NCBI GenBank assembly: GCA_028278525.1
Contig: JANQEE010000023.1
Location: forward strand, 44,613 to 108,612
DNA: 64,000 nt
Direction: 5' to 3'
Source: Minwuiaceae bacterium
GTDB lineage: Bacteria > Pseudomonadota > Alphaproteobacteria > Minwuiales > Minwuiaceae
The notes beneath the pieces were generated by a model that did not search any database, had not been told where the DNA came from, and saw nothing but the letters and a program-made list of their open reading frames with translations. Positions 43,045-53,513 of this stretch are shown in pieces. The number at the start of each line of letters is the position of its first letter. Within the stretch, counting starts at the first letter, position 1. Both the position numbers and the translations under genes were made by a program.

Positions 43045-45054
43045 ATGTTCCACAAGATCCTGATTGCCAACCGGGGTGAAATCGCCTGCCGCGTCGCGCG
43101 CACCGCGCAGGCGCTCGGCATCCGCACCGTCGCCGTTTACTCCGAGGCCGATGCGGATGCGATGCATGTCGCGGCGGCGGACGAGGCTTACCTGATCGGC
43201 CCGGCGACCGTCGCCGACAGCTACCTGAGAGCCGACCGTATTCTCGACGCGGCGAAGCGCAGCGGTGCCGAAGCGATCCATCCGGGCTACGGCTTCCTGG
43301 CGGAGAACGCCGAGTTCGCCGAGGCCTGCGTCGAAGCGGGCCTGACCTTCATCGGCCCGCCGCCGGACGCGATCCGCGCTATGGGCCTGAAAGGCACCGC
43401 CAAGGCGATCATGGACAAGGCCGGCGTGCCGATTGTGCCCGGCTACCACGGCGACGATCAGAACCCGGACCTGCTCAGCGCCGAGGCCGACAAGATCGGC
43501 TATCCCGTCCTGATCAAGGCGGTCGCTGGCGGCGGCGGCAAGGGCATGCGTCAGGTCGACTCGGCCGACGCGTTTGAGCGCGCACTGGAGGGCGCCAGGC
43601 GAGAGGCCAAGTCGGCGTTCGGCGACGATAAGGTTCTGCTCGAGAAGTTCCTGGTAAAACCCCGTCACATCGAGATCCAGGTGTTCACCGATACCCAGGG
43701 CAATGCCGTGCATCTGTTCGAGCGCGATTGCTCGTTGCAGCGCCGCCACCAGAAGGTCGTCGAGGAAGCGCCGGCCCCCGGCATGCCGCTGGAGATGCGT
43801 CGGGCGATGGGCGATGCGGCCGTGGCCGCGGCGAAGGCGATCGGCTATGTCGGTGCCGGCACCGTGGAGTTCATCGCCGACGTGTCCGACGGGCTGAAGT
43901 CGGACGCCTTCTACTTCATGGAAATGAACACCCGCCTGCAGGTCGAACATCCGGTAACCGAGATGATCACCGGCCAGGACCTGGTGGAGTGGCAGTTGCA
44001 TGTCGCCGCCGGCAATCCACTGCCGCTCGCCCAGGACGACCTCGCTATCGACGGGCACGCGCTGGAAGTGCGGGTCTACGCGGAAGACCCGGCGCGCGGC
44101 TTCCTGCCATCGACCGGGACGCTGAGCCGGCTGCGCTCCCCGGCGGCGGAGGCGCATGTCCGCGTCGATACCGGGGTTCGCGAAGGCGATCAGGTGACAC
44201 CCTATTACGACCCGATGATCGCCAAGCTGATCGTTTGGGGCAGCGACCGCAACGCCGCGCTCCGCCGGCTGCGCCAGGCGCTGGGCGACTACCAGATCGC
44301 CGGCCTGACCACCAACCTGGATTTCCTGCGCCGTGTTGCAGAGCATGCCGGCTTCGCCGACGCGGATCTCGACACCGGCTTCATCGACCGCAACGCCGCC
44401 GCTTTGCTGCCGCCACCGCCGCCGGTGACCGACCGCGTCCTGGCGCTGGCCGCCTTGGCCGCGCTGTCGGAAAGAAGTGGCGACCAGGTGGAGACGCAGG
44501 CGGATCCCTATTCGCCATGGCGGCGGCGGGACGGCTGGCGGCTGAACGACGAAGGGCACGATGCGCTGCGCTTCCTCTCCGGCGACGCGGCGTACGACGT
44601 GGTCGTGCATTACCCGCGCGCCGGCGGCTATCGGCTGGACCTGCCGGGCGGTACGCTCACCATGCGCGGCGAGCTGACGTCGGGCGGCGAGTTGCGCGCC
44701 GTGCTCGACGGCGACCTGGTGCGCGCCGGTTTTGCTCGCGACGGTGCTACCATGCTGATTCTGGTCGACGGCGCGACGGTTCGGCTCACCCTGCACGATC
44801 CGCTGCAGGACGTCGGCGACGACGAAAGCGCGGCGCCAACCATCAACGCGCCGCTGCCGGGCAAGATCATCCAGGTGATGGTCGAAGCCGGCGCCGAGGT
44901 GCAAAAGGGCGACCCGCTGATGGTGCTGGAGGCGATGAAGATGGAACACACCATCGCCGCGCCGGCCGACGGCCGCGTGGCCGAAGTCAACTTCGCCGCC
45001 GACGATCAGGTCGACGAGGGCGCCGTTCTGGTCGCTTTCGAAGAGGAGGGATGA
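43045..45054 (+). CDS. mccA: Methylcrotonoyl-CoA carboxylase biotin-carboxylase (alpha) subunit
   Basis: A 669-residue biotin enzyme. The biotin carboxylase domain begins [16 protein letters not shown], with the ATP-grasp loop GGGGKGMR and [14 protein letters not shown]; a BT-type linker follows, and the C-terminal biotin-carrier domain has Lys632 in [10 protein letters not shown]. It carboxylates its own biotin with ATP and bicarbonate and feeds MccB. Paired with mccB and HMG-CoA lyase, leucine degradation is the likely role. Its stop overlaps the region of the next ribosome-binding site (GAGGAGGG). Confidence 0.94.
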   Translation: MFHKILIANRGEIACRVARTAQALGIRTVAVYSEADADAMHVAAADEAYLIGPATVADSYLRADRILDAAKRSGAEAIHPGYGFLAENAEFAEACVEAGLTFIGPPPDAIRAMGLKGTAKAIMDKAGVPIVPGYHGDDQNPDLLSAEADKIGYPVLIKAVAGGGGKGMRQVDSADAFERALEGARREAKSAFGDDKVLLEKFLVKPRHIEIQVFTDTQGNAVHLFERDCSLQRRHQKVVEEAPAPGMPLEMRRAMGDAAVAAAKAIGYVGAGTVEFIADVSDGLKSDAFYFMEMNTRLQVEHPVTEMITGQDLVEWQLHVAAGNPLPLAQDDLAIDGHALEVRVYAEDPARGFLPSTGTLSRLRSPAAEAHVRVDTGVREGDQVTPYYDPMIAKLIVWGSDRNAALRRLRQALGDYQIAGLTTNLDFLRRVAEHAGFADADLDTGFIDRNAAALLPPPPPVTDRVLALAALAALSERSGDQVETQADPYSPWRRRDGWRLNDEGHDALRFLSGDAAYDVVVHYPRAGGYRLDLPGGTLTMRGELTSGGELRAVLDGDLVRAGFARDGATMLILVDGATVRLTLHDPLQDVGDDESAAPTINAPLPGKIIQVMVEAGAEVQKGDPLMVLEAMKMEHTIAAPADGRVAEVNFAADDQVDEGAVLVAFEEEG

Positions 45055-45056
45055 AC

Positions 45057-45965
45057 ATGACCATGCCCGAAACCGTGAGCATCTTCGAAGTCGGCCCGCG
45101 CGACGGCCTGCAGAACGAAAAAGAGATGATCCCGACGGCGGTCAAGATCGAACTGATCGACCGGTTGGCCGACGCGGGCGTGAAACGCATCGAATCCACC
45201 AGCTTCGTCTCCCCGAAGTGGGTGCCGCAGATGGCCGACAACAGGGACGTCCTCGCCGGCATCCACGCCCGGCCGGATGTGACCTACTCGGTGCTGACGC
45301 CGAACATGAAAGGCTACGAGGCCGCGAAGGCGGCGGGCGCCAAAGAAGTCGCCGTTTTCGCCGCGGCCTCGGAAGGCTTCAGTCAAAAGAACACCAATTG
45401 CTCGATTGCCGAGAGCTACGAGCGGTTTCGCCCGGTTTGCGACGCCGCGGCGACGGACGGCATTCCGGTTCGCGGCTACGTCTCCTGCGTGCTCGGCTGC
45501 CCGTTCGACGGCGATATCGCGCCGGCAGAGGTCGCGGCGGTGTCGAAGACCCTATTCGACATGGGCTGCTACGAGATTTCGCTCGGCGACACCATCGGCG
45601 TCGGCACGCCGGCCAAGGCGCGGGCGATGATCGATGCCGTCGCCGCCGATGTGCCGGTCGATAAGCTCGGCGTGCATTTCCACGATACCTACGGCCAGTC
45701 GCTCGCCAACATCCTGGCCTGTGTAGAGATGGGCGTGGTCAGCGTCGACGCATCGGTCGGCGGGCTCGGCGGCTGCCCCTATGCCCCGGGCGCGACCGGC
45801 AACGTTGCGACCGAGGAAGTGGTCTACATGCTGCACGGCATGGGCGTCGATACCGGGGTCGATCTCGACAAGCTGGTCGCCGCCGCTTGGTTCATTCACG
45901 ACTATTTCGGCCGCCGCCCGGCCTCCCGCGTTGCCAACGCACTTAAGGCCAAGGCCGCCGCGTGA
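45057..45965 (+). CDS. Hydroxymethylglutaryl-CoA lyase
   Basis: A 302-residue HMGL-like TIM-barrel enzyme that splits HMG-CoA into acetyl-CoA and acetoacetate, the last step of leucine breakdown. Motifs: [11 protein letters not shown] (metal-binding Asp), the [11 protein letters not shown] catalytic Cys region, [10 protein letters not shown] metal His pair, and the [11 protein letters not shown] loop with the key Cys. Among ATGs at 45,051, 45,057 and 45,063, that at 45,057 best fits the GAGGAGGG site. It starts three bases after mccA stops. Confidence 0.94.
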   Translation: MTMPETVSIFEVGPRDGLQNEKEMIPTAVKIELIDRLADAGVKRIESTSFVSPKWVPQMADNRDVLAGIHARPDVTYSVLTPNMKGYEAAKAAGAKEVAVFAAASEGFSQKNTNCSIAESYERFRPVCDAAATDGIPVRGYVSCVLGCPFDGDIAPAEVAAVSKTLFDMGCYEISLGDTIGVGTPAKARAMIDAVAADVPVDKLGVHFHDTYGQSLANILACVEMGVVSVDASVGGLGGCPYAPGATGNVATEEVVYMLHGMGVDTGVDLDKLVAAAWFIHDYFGRRPASRVANALKAKAAA

Positions 45966-45982
45966 CCGCCCTGGAAAAGTAG

Positions 45983-47395
45983 GTGCCAGGAAAATCAGGT
46001 GTAAGCGTAGTGCCGTTCGGATTGTCTCCGGGCCGCGTCGTTGCCATCGCGGCGGTCGTTGTCGGCCTGTTGTTGCTGATCTTTCCGCCCGCCGGGTTGG
46101 AGGGCGATGCCGCCAAGGCCGCGGCCGTGGCGATCGCGGCGATCGGCCTGTGGGCGACCGGCGCGATCCCGGAAGCCCTGACCGCCCTGGTGTTCTTCCT
46201 GGCGGCGATGCTGATCGGCGTCGCGCCGGCAGGCGTGGTGTTTTCTGGTTTCGCCGCGGCCGCCATCTGGCTGATCTTCGGCGGACTGGTGGTCGGTGCG
46301 GGCATCCGGCGCACCGGGCTCGGCAAACGGCTGGCGAATGCGATCGGCGCGGTCTTCCCGTCGACCTATTTCGGCATGCTGGTCGGTCTGGTCGCGGTCG
46401 CGGTGCTTCTGTCCTTTCTCCTGCCGTCCTCGATGGGGCGCATGGTCCTGTTGATACCGATTGCGATCTCAATCGCCGAAGCTTGCGGGTTCGAGCGCGG
46501 CTCCAATGGGCGGACCGGCATCGTGTTGGCGGCCGGTTGCGGCGCGTTTCTCCCCGCATTCGCCATCATGACTGCGAACGTGCCGAACATCGTGCTGATC
46601 GGCGCCAGCGAGGCCGTGTGGAACATCAGCCCGATCTATGGCGAATATCTGTTGCTGCATTTCCCGGTCCTGGGTCTCGGCAAGGCCTTGCTGCTGCCGT
46701 TCGTGATCTACGCAGCGTTTCCCGACCGGATGGAACGGCAGGCGAAGGACCCGGAGCCGGCTACGCCTATGTCGCGCGACGAGAAGCGCTTGGCGGCGAT
46801 CCTGGTGCTGGCGCTTGCGTTCTGGGCGACCGACTTTCTACATCATATCTCGCCGGCCTGGATCGGTTTGGCCGCCGCGGTCGTTTGTCTGATGCCGCGC
46901 ATCAGCATCGTACCGGCCGACTCCTTCGCCAAGGAGGTCGACCTGTCGCCGGTGTTCTACGTCGCCGGCATCATCGGTCTAGGCGCTGTGATCTCGCACA
47001 GCGGACTCGGTGATTCGCTCGCCCGCGCCCTGCTCGGCGTTGCAGATCTTAAACCCGGGGCCGACGCGCTGAACTTCGCGTTGGTCACCGGCGCCACGTC
47101 ATTGCTCTCTTTGGCCGTTACCCTGCCGCCGGTGCCGATCATCATGACGCCGCTGGCCGGCGGCATTGCCGAGGCGACGGGGTTGTCCATCGAAGCCGCG
47201 CTGATGATGCAGGTGGTCGGCTTTTCCACGATGATCCTGCCGTTCCAGTCGCCGCCGTTGGTCGTCGGTCTGCACATGGCGGGCGTGCCCGTTGTCCGCG
47301 CCACGCGTATCGTTTTGACAATGGCCGTTCTCACCGTCCTGGTGCTGCTGCCGCTTGATTTCCTGTGGTGGCGTTTGCTCGGCTGGTTCGGCTGA
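45983..47395 (+). CDS. SLC13/DASS-type anion transporter
   Basis: A 470-residue, about twelve-helix inner-membrane protein of the divalent anion:Na+ symporter group (dicarboxylate, citrate or sulfate). It has the typical EALTALVFFLAAMLIG start, PSSMGRMVLLIPI (first Ser-rich re-entrant loop), TANVPNIVLIG and, in the second half, LPPVPIIMTPLAGGIAEATGLS. It follows the HMG-CoA lyase by 17 bases and may be the operon's importer of an organic acid (inference). No ATG is well placed; a GTG at 45983 is used, with a GTG at 46010 as alternative. Confidence 0.82.
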   Translation: MPGKSGVSVVPFGLSPGRVVAIAAVVVGLLLLIFPPAGLEGDAAKAAAVAIAAIGLWATGAIPEALTALVFFLAAMLIGVAPAGVVFSGFAAAAIWLIFGGLVVGAGIRRTGLGKRLANAIGAVFPSTYFGMLVGLVAVAVLLSFLLPSSMGRMVLLIPIAISIAEACGFERGSNGRTGIVLAAGCGAFLPAFAIMTANVPNIVLIGASEAVWNISPIYGEYLLLHFPVLGLGKALLLPFVIYAAFPDRMERQAKDPEPATPMSRDEKRLAAILVLALAFWATDFLHHISPAWIGLAAAVVCLMPRISIVPADSFAKEVDLSPVFYVAGIIGLGAVISHSGLGDSLARALLGVADLKPGADALNFALVTGATSLLSLAVTLPPVPIIMTPLAGGIAEATGLSIEAALMMQVVGFSTMILPFQSPPLVVGLHMAGVPVVRATRIVLTMAVLTVLVLLPLDFLWWRLLGWFG

Positions 47396-47437
47396 TCGCG
47401 CTATGGACAGAAGCCGACCGCAGGCTATCTTCCGGTC

Positions 47438-47854
47438 ATGACCGTTCATTTGCTTAAAGTTGCCGTCGGTGTGGAATCGATCGATCACATTCGGCAGTGG
47501 CAGGCGAGCCGGGTTCGTCAGCACGGCCGCCTCCGCCATGTGACCCGCATGTCGCCGCGCCGGGCGTCGGAAGTTGTCGACGGCGGATCCATTTACTGGA
47601 TCGTCAAAGGTGCGATCCGCGTCCGCCAGCGGATACTCGGCATCGAGGATGTCGTTACGCAGGACGGCAGGAAGTGCGGCCTGCTACTCGATCCCGATCT
47701 GGTGCCGACCGAGCCGGTGCCGCGCCGGCCGCACCAGGGCTGGCGCTATTTGGAAGTCGGCGACGCGCCGGCGGACCTCGGCGACGTTGCACCGGGCCTT
47801 CAGGAGATGCCGGCGGAAATGATTGCTGAACTGCGCGAACTTGGACTCCTATAA
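47438..47854 (+). CDS. DUF1489 protein
   Basis: A 138-residue soluble protein with the DUF1489 pattern common in Alphaproteobacteria: HLLKVAVGVESIDHIRQWQ, then TRMSPRRASEVVDGGSIYWIVKGAIRVRQRI and LLLDPDLVPTEPVPRRPHQGWRYL. Function is unknown. The ATG at 47438 follows the transporter by 42 bases and precedes putA by 26. It may be a single transcript with either. Confidence 0.85.
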   Translation: MTVHLLKVAVGVESIDHIRQWQASRVRQHGRLRHVTRMSPRRASEVVDGGSIYWIVKGAIRVRQRILGIEDVVTQDGRKCGLLLDPDLVPTEPVPRRPHQGWRYLEVGDAPADLGDVAPGLQEMPAEMIAELRELGLL

Positions 47855-47880
47855 ACAAAAAATTCCCTCATAATCCGCCC

Positions 47881-50800
47881 ATGATTTTCGAGCAGCCACT
47901 ACCGGAACCCGATGCGAGGCGCGCGGCGGTACGCGCCGCCTACCGGGCGGACGAGACCGAGTGGGTCCGCAATTTGGCGGACGCGGCGCGGCTGTCGGCG
48001 GACGAACGGGCCAAGGTCGACCTGCTGGCCGGGCGCCTTGTGCATATGGTCAGGGCGAAACGCCGCAATGCCGGCGGGCTGGACGCGTTTCTGCACGAGT
48101 ACGAGCTCTCCAGCCAGGAAGGCGTGATGCTGATGTGCTTGGCCGAGGCGTTGCTGCGCATCCCCGACGCCGCGACCCAGGACAAGCTGATCAAGGACAA
48201 GATCGGCGACGCTGCCTGGGCGGACCATCTGGGGCACAGCGAATCGCTGTTCGTCAACGCCTCGACCTGGGGCCTGATGCTGACCGGCCGCGTGGTCCAA
48301 CTCGGCCTCGAGAAATCGGCGGACTGGCGCGACTATCTCGGCAATCTGGTCGCCCGCTCCGGCGAGCCGGTAATCCGCCGCGCGCTCAACCACGCCATGC
48401 GGATCATGGGCCGGCAGTTTGTGCTGGGCCGCACCATCGCGGAAGCGTTGGAGCGCGCGGCACCGGCGGAGGCACAGGGCTACCGCCACTCATACGACAT
48501 GCTGGGCGAAGCGGCCCGCACCATGCCCGATGCGGAGCGGTACTTCGGCGCATACGCCGAAGCGATCCGGACGATCGGCGAATCCGCTGTCGGCAACGGT
48601 CCCGCCAACCGGCCCGGTATCTCGGTCAAGCTGTCGGCGCTGCACCCGCGTTATGAGTTCAGCCATCGCGGCCGGGTGATGGGGGAATTGCTGCCGCGGC
48701 TGAAGGAACTGGCGCTGGCGGCGAAAGAGCACGACCTCGGCTTCTGCATCGATGCGGAGGAGGCCGACCGTCTAGACCTCTCGCTGGATGTGATCGAAAG
48801 CCTGGCGCTCGACCCCGAACTCGCCGGATGGGACGGTTTCGGCCTTGCCGTTCAGGCCTATCAGAAGCGCGCGCTGCCGCTGATCGACTGGCTGGCGGAT
48901 CTGGCGCGCCGGGCCGAGCGCCGGCTGATGGTCCGGCTGGTCAAGGGCGCCTATTGGGATACCGAGATCAAGGTCGCGCAGGAGGGGGGCGAGCCCGGCT
49001 ATCCGGTCTTCACCCGCAAGACGTCGACCGATGTCTCCTTCCTCGCCTGTGCCCGTCGGCTGTTGGCCAGCCCGGACGCATTCTTCTCCCAGTTCGCCAC
49101 CCACAACGCGCATAGCGTCGCGGCGGTGATGGCGTTCGCCGGCAACAGCCGGGATTTCGAATTCCAACGCCTGCACGGCATGGGCGAGCCGTTGTACGAG
49201 GAAGTGGTCGGCGACGACAAGCTCGGCGTGCCCTGCCGGGTCTATGCGCCGGTCGGCAGCCACGAGGATCTACTGGCCTATCTGGTTCGCCGCTTGCTCG
49301 AGAACGGCGCCAACAGCTCTTTCGTCAACCGCATCTTCGACGATGCCCTGCCGGTGCAGCGGATCATCGCCGACCCGGTCGACATTACCGACCGCCTGGA
49401 CAGCGTGGCGCACCCGTCGATCCCGCTACCGGCGGATCTCTATGGCGCCGAGCGGAAAAACTCGGCCGGCACCGATCTAACCGATCCCGTCGTGTTGCGG
49501 CCGCTGGACGATGCGATACAACTTTCCGCCACGCTGACATGGTCAGCGGGACCGATCGTTGGCGGCGAAACCCTCGGTGGCAAGGACCGCAAAGTCACCT
49601 TCCCGGCAGATCGGCGGATCGAAGTCGGCGCCGTCTGCGATGCCGACGGGGATACCGTCGACCGGGCGCTCACAGCCGCGGCTGGAGCGGCCCGCGGCTG
49701 GGATGCGACGCCGGCGGCGGACCGTGGCGCCGCGCTCCGCCGTGCCGCGGATCTGTACGAGGAAAACCACGCCGAGCTGATGGCGCTCTGCATCCGCGAA
49801 GCGGGTAAGACGCTGCCCGACTGCGTCGCGGAAGTGCGCGAGGCGGTCGATTTCCTGCGCTACTACGCGGCCCGGGCGGAAGCCGACTTCGGCGAACCGG
49901 TCGAGATGCCGGGCCCGACCGGCGAGACCAATCGGATCAGCCTGCATGGCCGCGGCGCGTTCGTCTGCGTCAGCCCCTGGAACTTTCCGTTGGCGATCTT
50001 CACCGGCCAGGTCGCCGCTGCGCTGGCTGCGGGCAACGCGGTGTTGGCGAAACCGGCCGAACAGACGTCGATCGTCGCCAGCCGGGCGGTTGCGCTGCTG
50101 CATGAGGCCGGCGTACCGGGCGATGTGCTGCACTTGTTGCCGGGCGACGGTCCCTCCGTCGGCGCGCGGCTGATCGGCGACCCACGCGTCGCCGGCGTCG
50201 CTTTTACCGGCTCGACGGAGACGGCGCGTCTGATCCAGCGCAGTCTGGCCCAGAAAGACGGCCCGATCGTGCCACTGATCGCCGAGACCGGCGGGCAGAA
50301 CGCGATGATCGTGGATTCATCCGCCCTGCCCGAGCAGGTGGTGGCGGACGTGATCCAGTCCGCGTTCAATTCCGCCGGGCAGCGCTGCTCGGCGCTGCGC
50401 GTCTTGTTCTTGCAACGGGATATCGCCGACCGCACCGTCGAAATGCTGAAAGGCGCGATGGCGGAACTCCGGGTCGGCAATCCCGGGCTGTTGTCAACGG
50501 ACGTCGGGCCGGTGATCGACGCGGACGCCAAGCAGATGCTGGACGACCATGCCGCGCGCATGCGCGAGGAAGGCACCCTGCTATACGAGACCGAGCTGCC
50601 GGCCGACTGCGCCCACGGCACCTTCGTCGCGCCCAAGGCGTTCGAGATCGACAGTCTGACGCGACTGAAGCGGGAGGTGTTCGGCCCGATCCTGCATGTG
50701 GTGCGCTACAACGCGGACCGGTTGGACGATGTCTGCGACGCCGTCAACGCCACCGGCTACGGGCTTACGCTCGGCGTGCACAGCCGTATCGACGAAACGG

Positions 50801-51039
50801 CCCGGCGCGTGGTTGAGCGCATCAGGGTCGGCAATGCCTACGTGAACCGTAACACCGTCGGCGCCGTGGTCGGCGTCCAGCCGTTCGGTGGCGAGGGGTT
50901 GAGCGGCACCGGGCCGAAAGCGGGCGGGCCGCGTTATCTTTATAGGTTCGCGACCGAGCGGGCGTTGTCGATCAACACCGCAGCGGCGGGCGGCAACGCC
51001 GCCCTGATGACGCTGGCGGGCGAGGAGGCCGACGCTTAA
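47881..51039 (+). CDS. putA: Bifunctional proline dehydrogenase / L-glutamate-gamma-semialdehyde dehydrogenase
   Basis: A 1052-residue enzyme oxidising proline to glutamate. The N-terminal FAD-dependent proline dehydrogenase barrel (about 80-450) contains SVKLSALHPRYEF, RLVKGAYWDTEIK and FATHNAHSV. The aldehyde dehydrogenase part (about 520-1010) contains VSPWNFPLAIFTGQ, FTGSTETA, catalytic Glu in AETGGQNAMIV and Cys in SAGQRCSALR. There is no ribbon-helix-helix DNA-binding domain at the N-terminus, so it is a non-regulatory type A-like PutA. Its stop shares TTAA with the convergent amino acid dehydrogenase. Confidence 0.95.
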   Translation: MIFEQPLPEPDARRAAVRAAYRADETEWVRNLADAARLSADERAKVDLLAGRLVHMVRAKRRNAGGLDAFLHEYELSSQEGVMLMCLAEALLRIPDAATQDKLIKDKIGDAAWADHLGHSESLFVNASTWGLMLTGRVVQLGLEKSADWRDYLGNLVARSGEPVIRRALNHAMRIMGRQFVLGRTIAEALERAAPAEAQGYRHSYDMLGEAARTMPDAERYFGAYAEAIRTIGESAVGNGPANRPGISVKLSALHPRYEFSHRGRVMGELLPRLKELALAAKEHDLGFCIDAEEADRLDLSLDVIESLALDPELAGWDGFGLAVQAYQKRALPLIDWLADLARRAERRLMVRLVKGAYWDTEIKVAQEGGEPGYPVFTRKTSTDVSFLACARRLLASPDAFFSQFATHNAHSVAAVMAFAGNSRDFEFQRLHGMGEPLYEEVVGDDKLGVPCRVYAPVGSHEDLLAYLVRRLLENGANSSFVNRIFDDALPVQRIIADPVDITDRLDSVAHPSIPLPADLYGAERKNSAGTDLTDPVVLRPLDDAIQLSATLTWSAGPIVGGETLGGKDRKVTFPADRRIEVGAVCDADGDTVDRALTAAAGAARGWDATPAADRGAALRRAADLYEENHAELMALCIREAGKTLPDCVAEVREAVDFLRYYAARAEADFGEPVEMPGPTGETNRISLHGRGAFVCVSPWNFPLAIFTGQVAAALAAGNAVLAKPAEQTSIVASRAVALLHEAGVPGDVLHLLPGDGPSVGARLIGDPRVAGVAFTGSTETARLIQRSLAQKDGPIVPLIAETGGQNAMIVDSSALPEQVVADVIQSAFNSAGQRCSALRVLFLQRDIADRTVEMLKGAMAELRVGNPGLLSTDVGPVIDADAKQMLDDHAARMREEGTLLYETELPADCAHGTFVAPKAFEIDSLTRLKREVFGPILHVVRYNADRLDDVCDAVNATGYGLTLGVHSRIDETARRVVERIRVGNAYVNRNTVGAVVGVQPFGGEGLSGTGPKAGGPRYLYRFATERALSINTAAAGGNAALMTLAGEEADA

Positions 51040-52124
51040 GCCGAGGCGGCCATCCGCTTCGTCGTGGTTGGGCCTTCGGCGCGGTCGGCGCGGATCTTCG
51101 CGATGCGTTCCTCGGCCATGCGGTCGGCGATTTCGTTCGGCGGCTGACCGTCCGCGGCCGAGCGGATGAAGATCCGGTCGAGGGTCTCGTAAATCCCGGC
51201 GACGTGGTCGAAGGCTTCCTGCTTGTCGTATTTCGCGCCTTCGTGGCTGATGGCAATGATGCCGCCGGCGTTGATCACGTAATCTGGTGCGTACAGGATG
51301 CCGCGGTCGGCCAGGGCCTGTCCGTGCCGGTCTTCCGCCAGTTGGTTGTTGGCCGATCCGGCGATGACCTGCGCCTTGATTTGCGCCAGCGTGTCGTCGT
51401 TGACTACGGCGCCCAGCGCGCAGGGCGCGAACACGTCGACATCCTGACCGTAGATCGCGTCGGCCGAACAGGCGGTCGCGCCGAACTTCTGTTGCGCCGA
51501 CCGGACCGCGTCGTCGTTCAGGTCGCTGACGACCAGCTTGGCGCCGGCCTCGGCCAGGTGCTGGCAGAGAATGAAGCCGACATGGCCCAGCCCCTGCACC
51601 GCCACTTTCACGTCTTTCAGGTCGTCGCGGCCCAGCTTGTGGCGCGCCGCCGCGCGAATGCCGTGGAATACGCCCCAGGCCGTTGCGGGCGAGGGATCGC
51701 CGACGCCGCCTTCGGCAATGCCGGCCACATGGCGGGTGGTACGGCGTACGATCTCCATGTCGGGTACTGAGGTGCCGACGTCTTCGGCCACGATGTACTG
51801 GCCGCTCTGATCGTTGACGAAGCGGCCCAGCGCCTCGAACAGCGCGTCGGTCTTGTCGGTGCGGGAATCGCCGATGACGACCGACTTGCCGCCGCCATGA
51901 TTGATGCCGGAAATCGCGGATTTGTAGGTCATGCCGCGCGACAGGCGCAGCACGTCGTCCAGCGCCTCTTTCTCGCTTGCATAGGGCCACATGCGGCAGC
52001 CGCCGAGCGCCGGTCCGAGCGTCGTGTCGTGCACGGCGATAATCGCCTTCAGGCCGGATTCCCGGTCGTGGCAGAAAACGACGGTCTCGTGATTGTCGAA
52101 GCTCTTGGCGCCGAATACCGGCAT
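51036..52124 (-). CDS. Leucine/phenylalanine/valine-type NAD-dependent amino acid dehydrogenase
   Basis: A 362-residue Glu/Leu/Phe/Val dehydrogenase that deaminates branched-chain or aromatic amino acids to 2-oxo acids. Motifs: TTLGPALGGCRMWPY (substrate region), MTYKSAISGINHGGGKSVV with the catalytic Lys, YIVAEDVGTSVPDM, the Rossmann GLGHVGF, and the NNQLA segment. It could feed leucine into the mcc operon 6 kb away (inference). The ATG at 52124 has a strong GGGAGGA site; the frame extends to 52,139. A dyad at 52,293 lies upstream. Confidence 0.88.
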   Translation of the reverse strand: MPVFGAKSFDNHETVVFCHDRESGLKAIIAVHDTTLGPALGGCRMWPYASEKEALDDVLRLSRGMTYKSAISGINHGGGKSVVIGDSRTDKTDALFEALGRFVNDQSGQYIVAEDVGTSVPDMEIVRRTTRHVAGIAEGGVGDPSPATAWGVFHGIRAAARHKLGRDDLKDVKVAVQGLGHVGFILCQHLAEAGAKLVVSDLNDDAVRSAQQKFGATACSADAIYGQDVDVFAPCALGAVVNDDTLAQIKAQVIAGSANNQLAEDRHGQALADRGILYAPDYVINAGGIIAISHEGAKYDKQEAFDHVAGIYETLDRIFIRSAADGQPPNEIADRMAEERIAKIRADRAEGPTTTKRMAASA

Positions 52125-52292
52125 GGAAAGTCCTCCCAATTAGCAAGCCTGACACTAAAAATCGGGAGAAAACGGTTAATCTTCAATGAATTGTTGGCGG
52201 CCCTGAAAAGAAAGCAGCAATCATGCGCGCGATTGGTCGGGCGGTTAATTATGCGTCGTCCGGCCGGTTCGCCCGCGCAATTTTGATACAGC

Positions 52293-52311
52293 GGGTCAAC
52301 CGCGTTGACCC
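52293..52311. promoter_or_regulatory. Perfect dyad upstream of the amino acid dehydrogenase
   Basis: GGGTCAAC and GTTGACCC arms around CGC. It lies in the 209-base region upstream of the amino acid dehydrogenase, about 170 bases from its ATG and 22 bases past the Fe-ADH stop. It could be an operator or a weak terminator of the Fe-ADH operon; no T tract follows on the minus strand. Confidence 0.45.
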
Positions 52312-52333
52312 ATCGGTTTTCACGGCGGCGCGA

Positions 52334-53512
52334 TTACGAATCCAGATCGCCGGCAATGGCGCGTCGATACATCACGGCGAAATCGTCCGCCGTCAGCGGG
52401 ACCGGATTACTCGCGGTGCTGGGATCGACAACGGCCATGTCGGAGAACGCGGCGACATGGCTTTCCTCGACGCCCAGATCGGCCAGGGTATGGGCGATGC
52501 CCAATTCGGCCCTGAGCGTCATGACCCAGTCCAGCACCGCTTGGAACGATGGATCGGGCAGGTCCAGATAGCGCGCCAGGCCGGCCATCCGGTCCTCGAT
52601 CGCCGGACGGTTGAACGCCAGCACGTAAGGCATGACCACGCCGTTGGCCAGGCCGTGATGGGCGCCCAGCACGGAGGAGCAGGGGTGGCTCAGCGAATGC
52701 ATGGCGCCGAGGCCCTTCTGGAACGCCGTGGCGCCCATCGCCGACGCGGCCATCATGTGCGATCGGGCGGCGATATTGGCGCCGTCGGCAGTGGCGGTCG
52801 GCAACCACTCTTTGACCAGCCGCATGCCTTCCAGGGCGATGCCGTCGGCCATCGGGTGGTAGCCGGAGGCGCAGAAGGCCTCCAGATTGTGGCTCAGCGC
52901 GTCCATGCCGGTCGCGGCCGTGATATGCGCCGGCAGGCCCGTGGTCAGGGCGGGATCGGCGATCACGATGCCCGGCAGCATCTTCGGATGGAAAACAATC
53001 TTCTTGGTGTTGTCGCTTTCGTCGGTGATCGCCGCCGCACGTCCCACTTCCGACCCGGTGCCGGAGGTGGTGGGCACGGCGACGATCGGCGCGATGCCGG
53101 CGGGGTCGGCCCGCGTCCACCAGTCCGCGCGGTCCTCGAAATCCCAGATCGGCCGCGTCTGGCCGGCCATGAAGGCGACGGCCTTGCCCACATCCAGGCC
53201 GCTGCCGCCGCCGAACGCGATCACGCCGTCATGCGCGCCGTCACGGTAGGCCGAGACCCCGGCTTCCACATTCGCGCCGACCGGGTTGGCCTGCACGTCG
53301 TGAAACAGACCGCACCGCAAGCCGGCGTCGTTACAGGCCTGCACCGCTGCGGCGATCATCGGCAGCGCCGCCAGACCGGGATCGGTGACCAGCAGCGGGC
53401 GCTGCATTCCAAGCTCCACGCAGGCCGCCGGCAGGTCGCCGATGCGGCCGGGGCCGAAGCGGACCGCGGTCGGATAGTTCCAGTTGCCGGTCAGGTTCTC
53501 AGGCTTCGTCAT
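52334..53512 (-). CDS. Iron-containing alcohol dehydrogenase
   Basis: A 392-residue group III alcohol dehydrogenase. It has the NAD-binding FGGGSGLDVGKA, the PTTSGTGSEV motif and metal ligands in DALSHNLEAF, HSLSHPCSS and AHHGLANG. It is the third gene of an operon, starting one base after the aldehyde dehydrogenase stop. With a glutamine-synthetase-like and an aldehyde dehydrogenase it would oxidise a gamma-glutamylated amino alcohol to its aldehyde (inference). Confidence 0.93.
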   Translation of the reverse strand: MTKPENLTGNWNYPTAVRFGPGRIGDLPAACVELGMQRPLLVTDPGLAALPMIAAAVQACNDAGLRCGLFHDVQANPVGANVEAGVSAYRDGAHDGVIAFGGGSGLDVGKAVAFMAGQTRPIWDFEDRADWWTRADPAGIAPIVAVPTTSGTGSEVGRAAAITDESDNTKKIVFHPKMLPGIVIADPALTTGLPAHITAATGMDALSHNLEAFCASGYHPMADGIALEGMRLVKEWLPTATADGANIAARSHMMAASAMGATAFQKGLGAMHSLSHPCSSVLGAHHGLANGVVMPYVLAFNRPAIEDRMAGLARYLDLPDPSFQAVLDWVMTLRAELGIAHTLADLGVEESHVAAFSDMAVVDPSTASNPVPLTADDFAVMYRRAIAGDLDS

Positions 53513-53513
53513 C

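Noticed and set aside
43728..45965. A 745-codon plus-strand frame spanning mccA and the lyase
   Set aside because: Its first half is out of frame with mccA and low complexity; only the last part is the HMG-CoA lyase.
50581..52155. A 524-codon minus-strand frame across the putA end and the amino acid dehydrogenase
   Set aside because: Arg-rich shadow in another frame of the real dehydrogenase gene.
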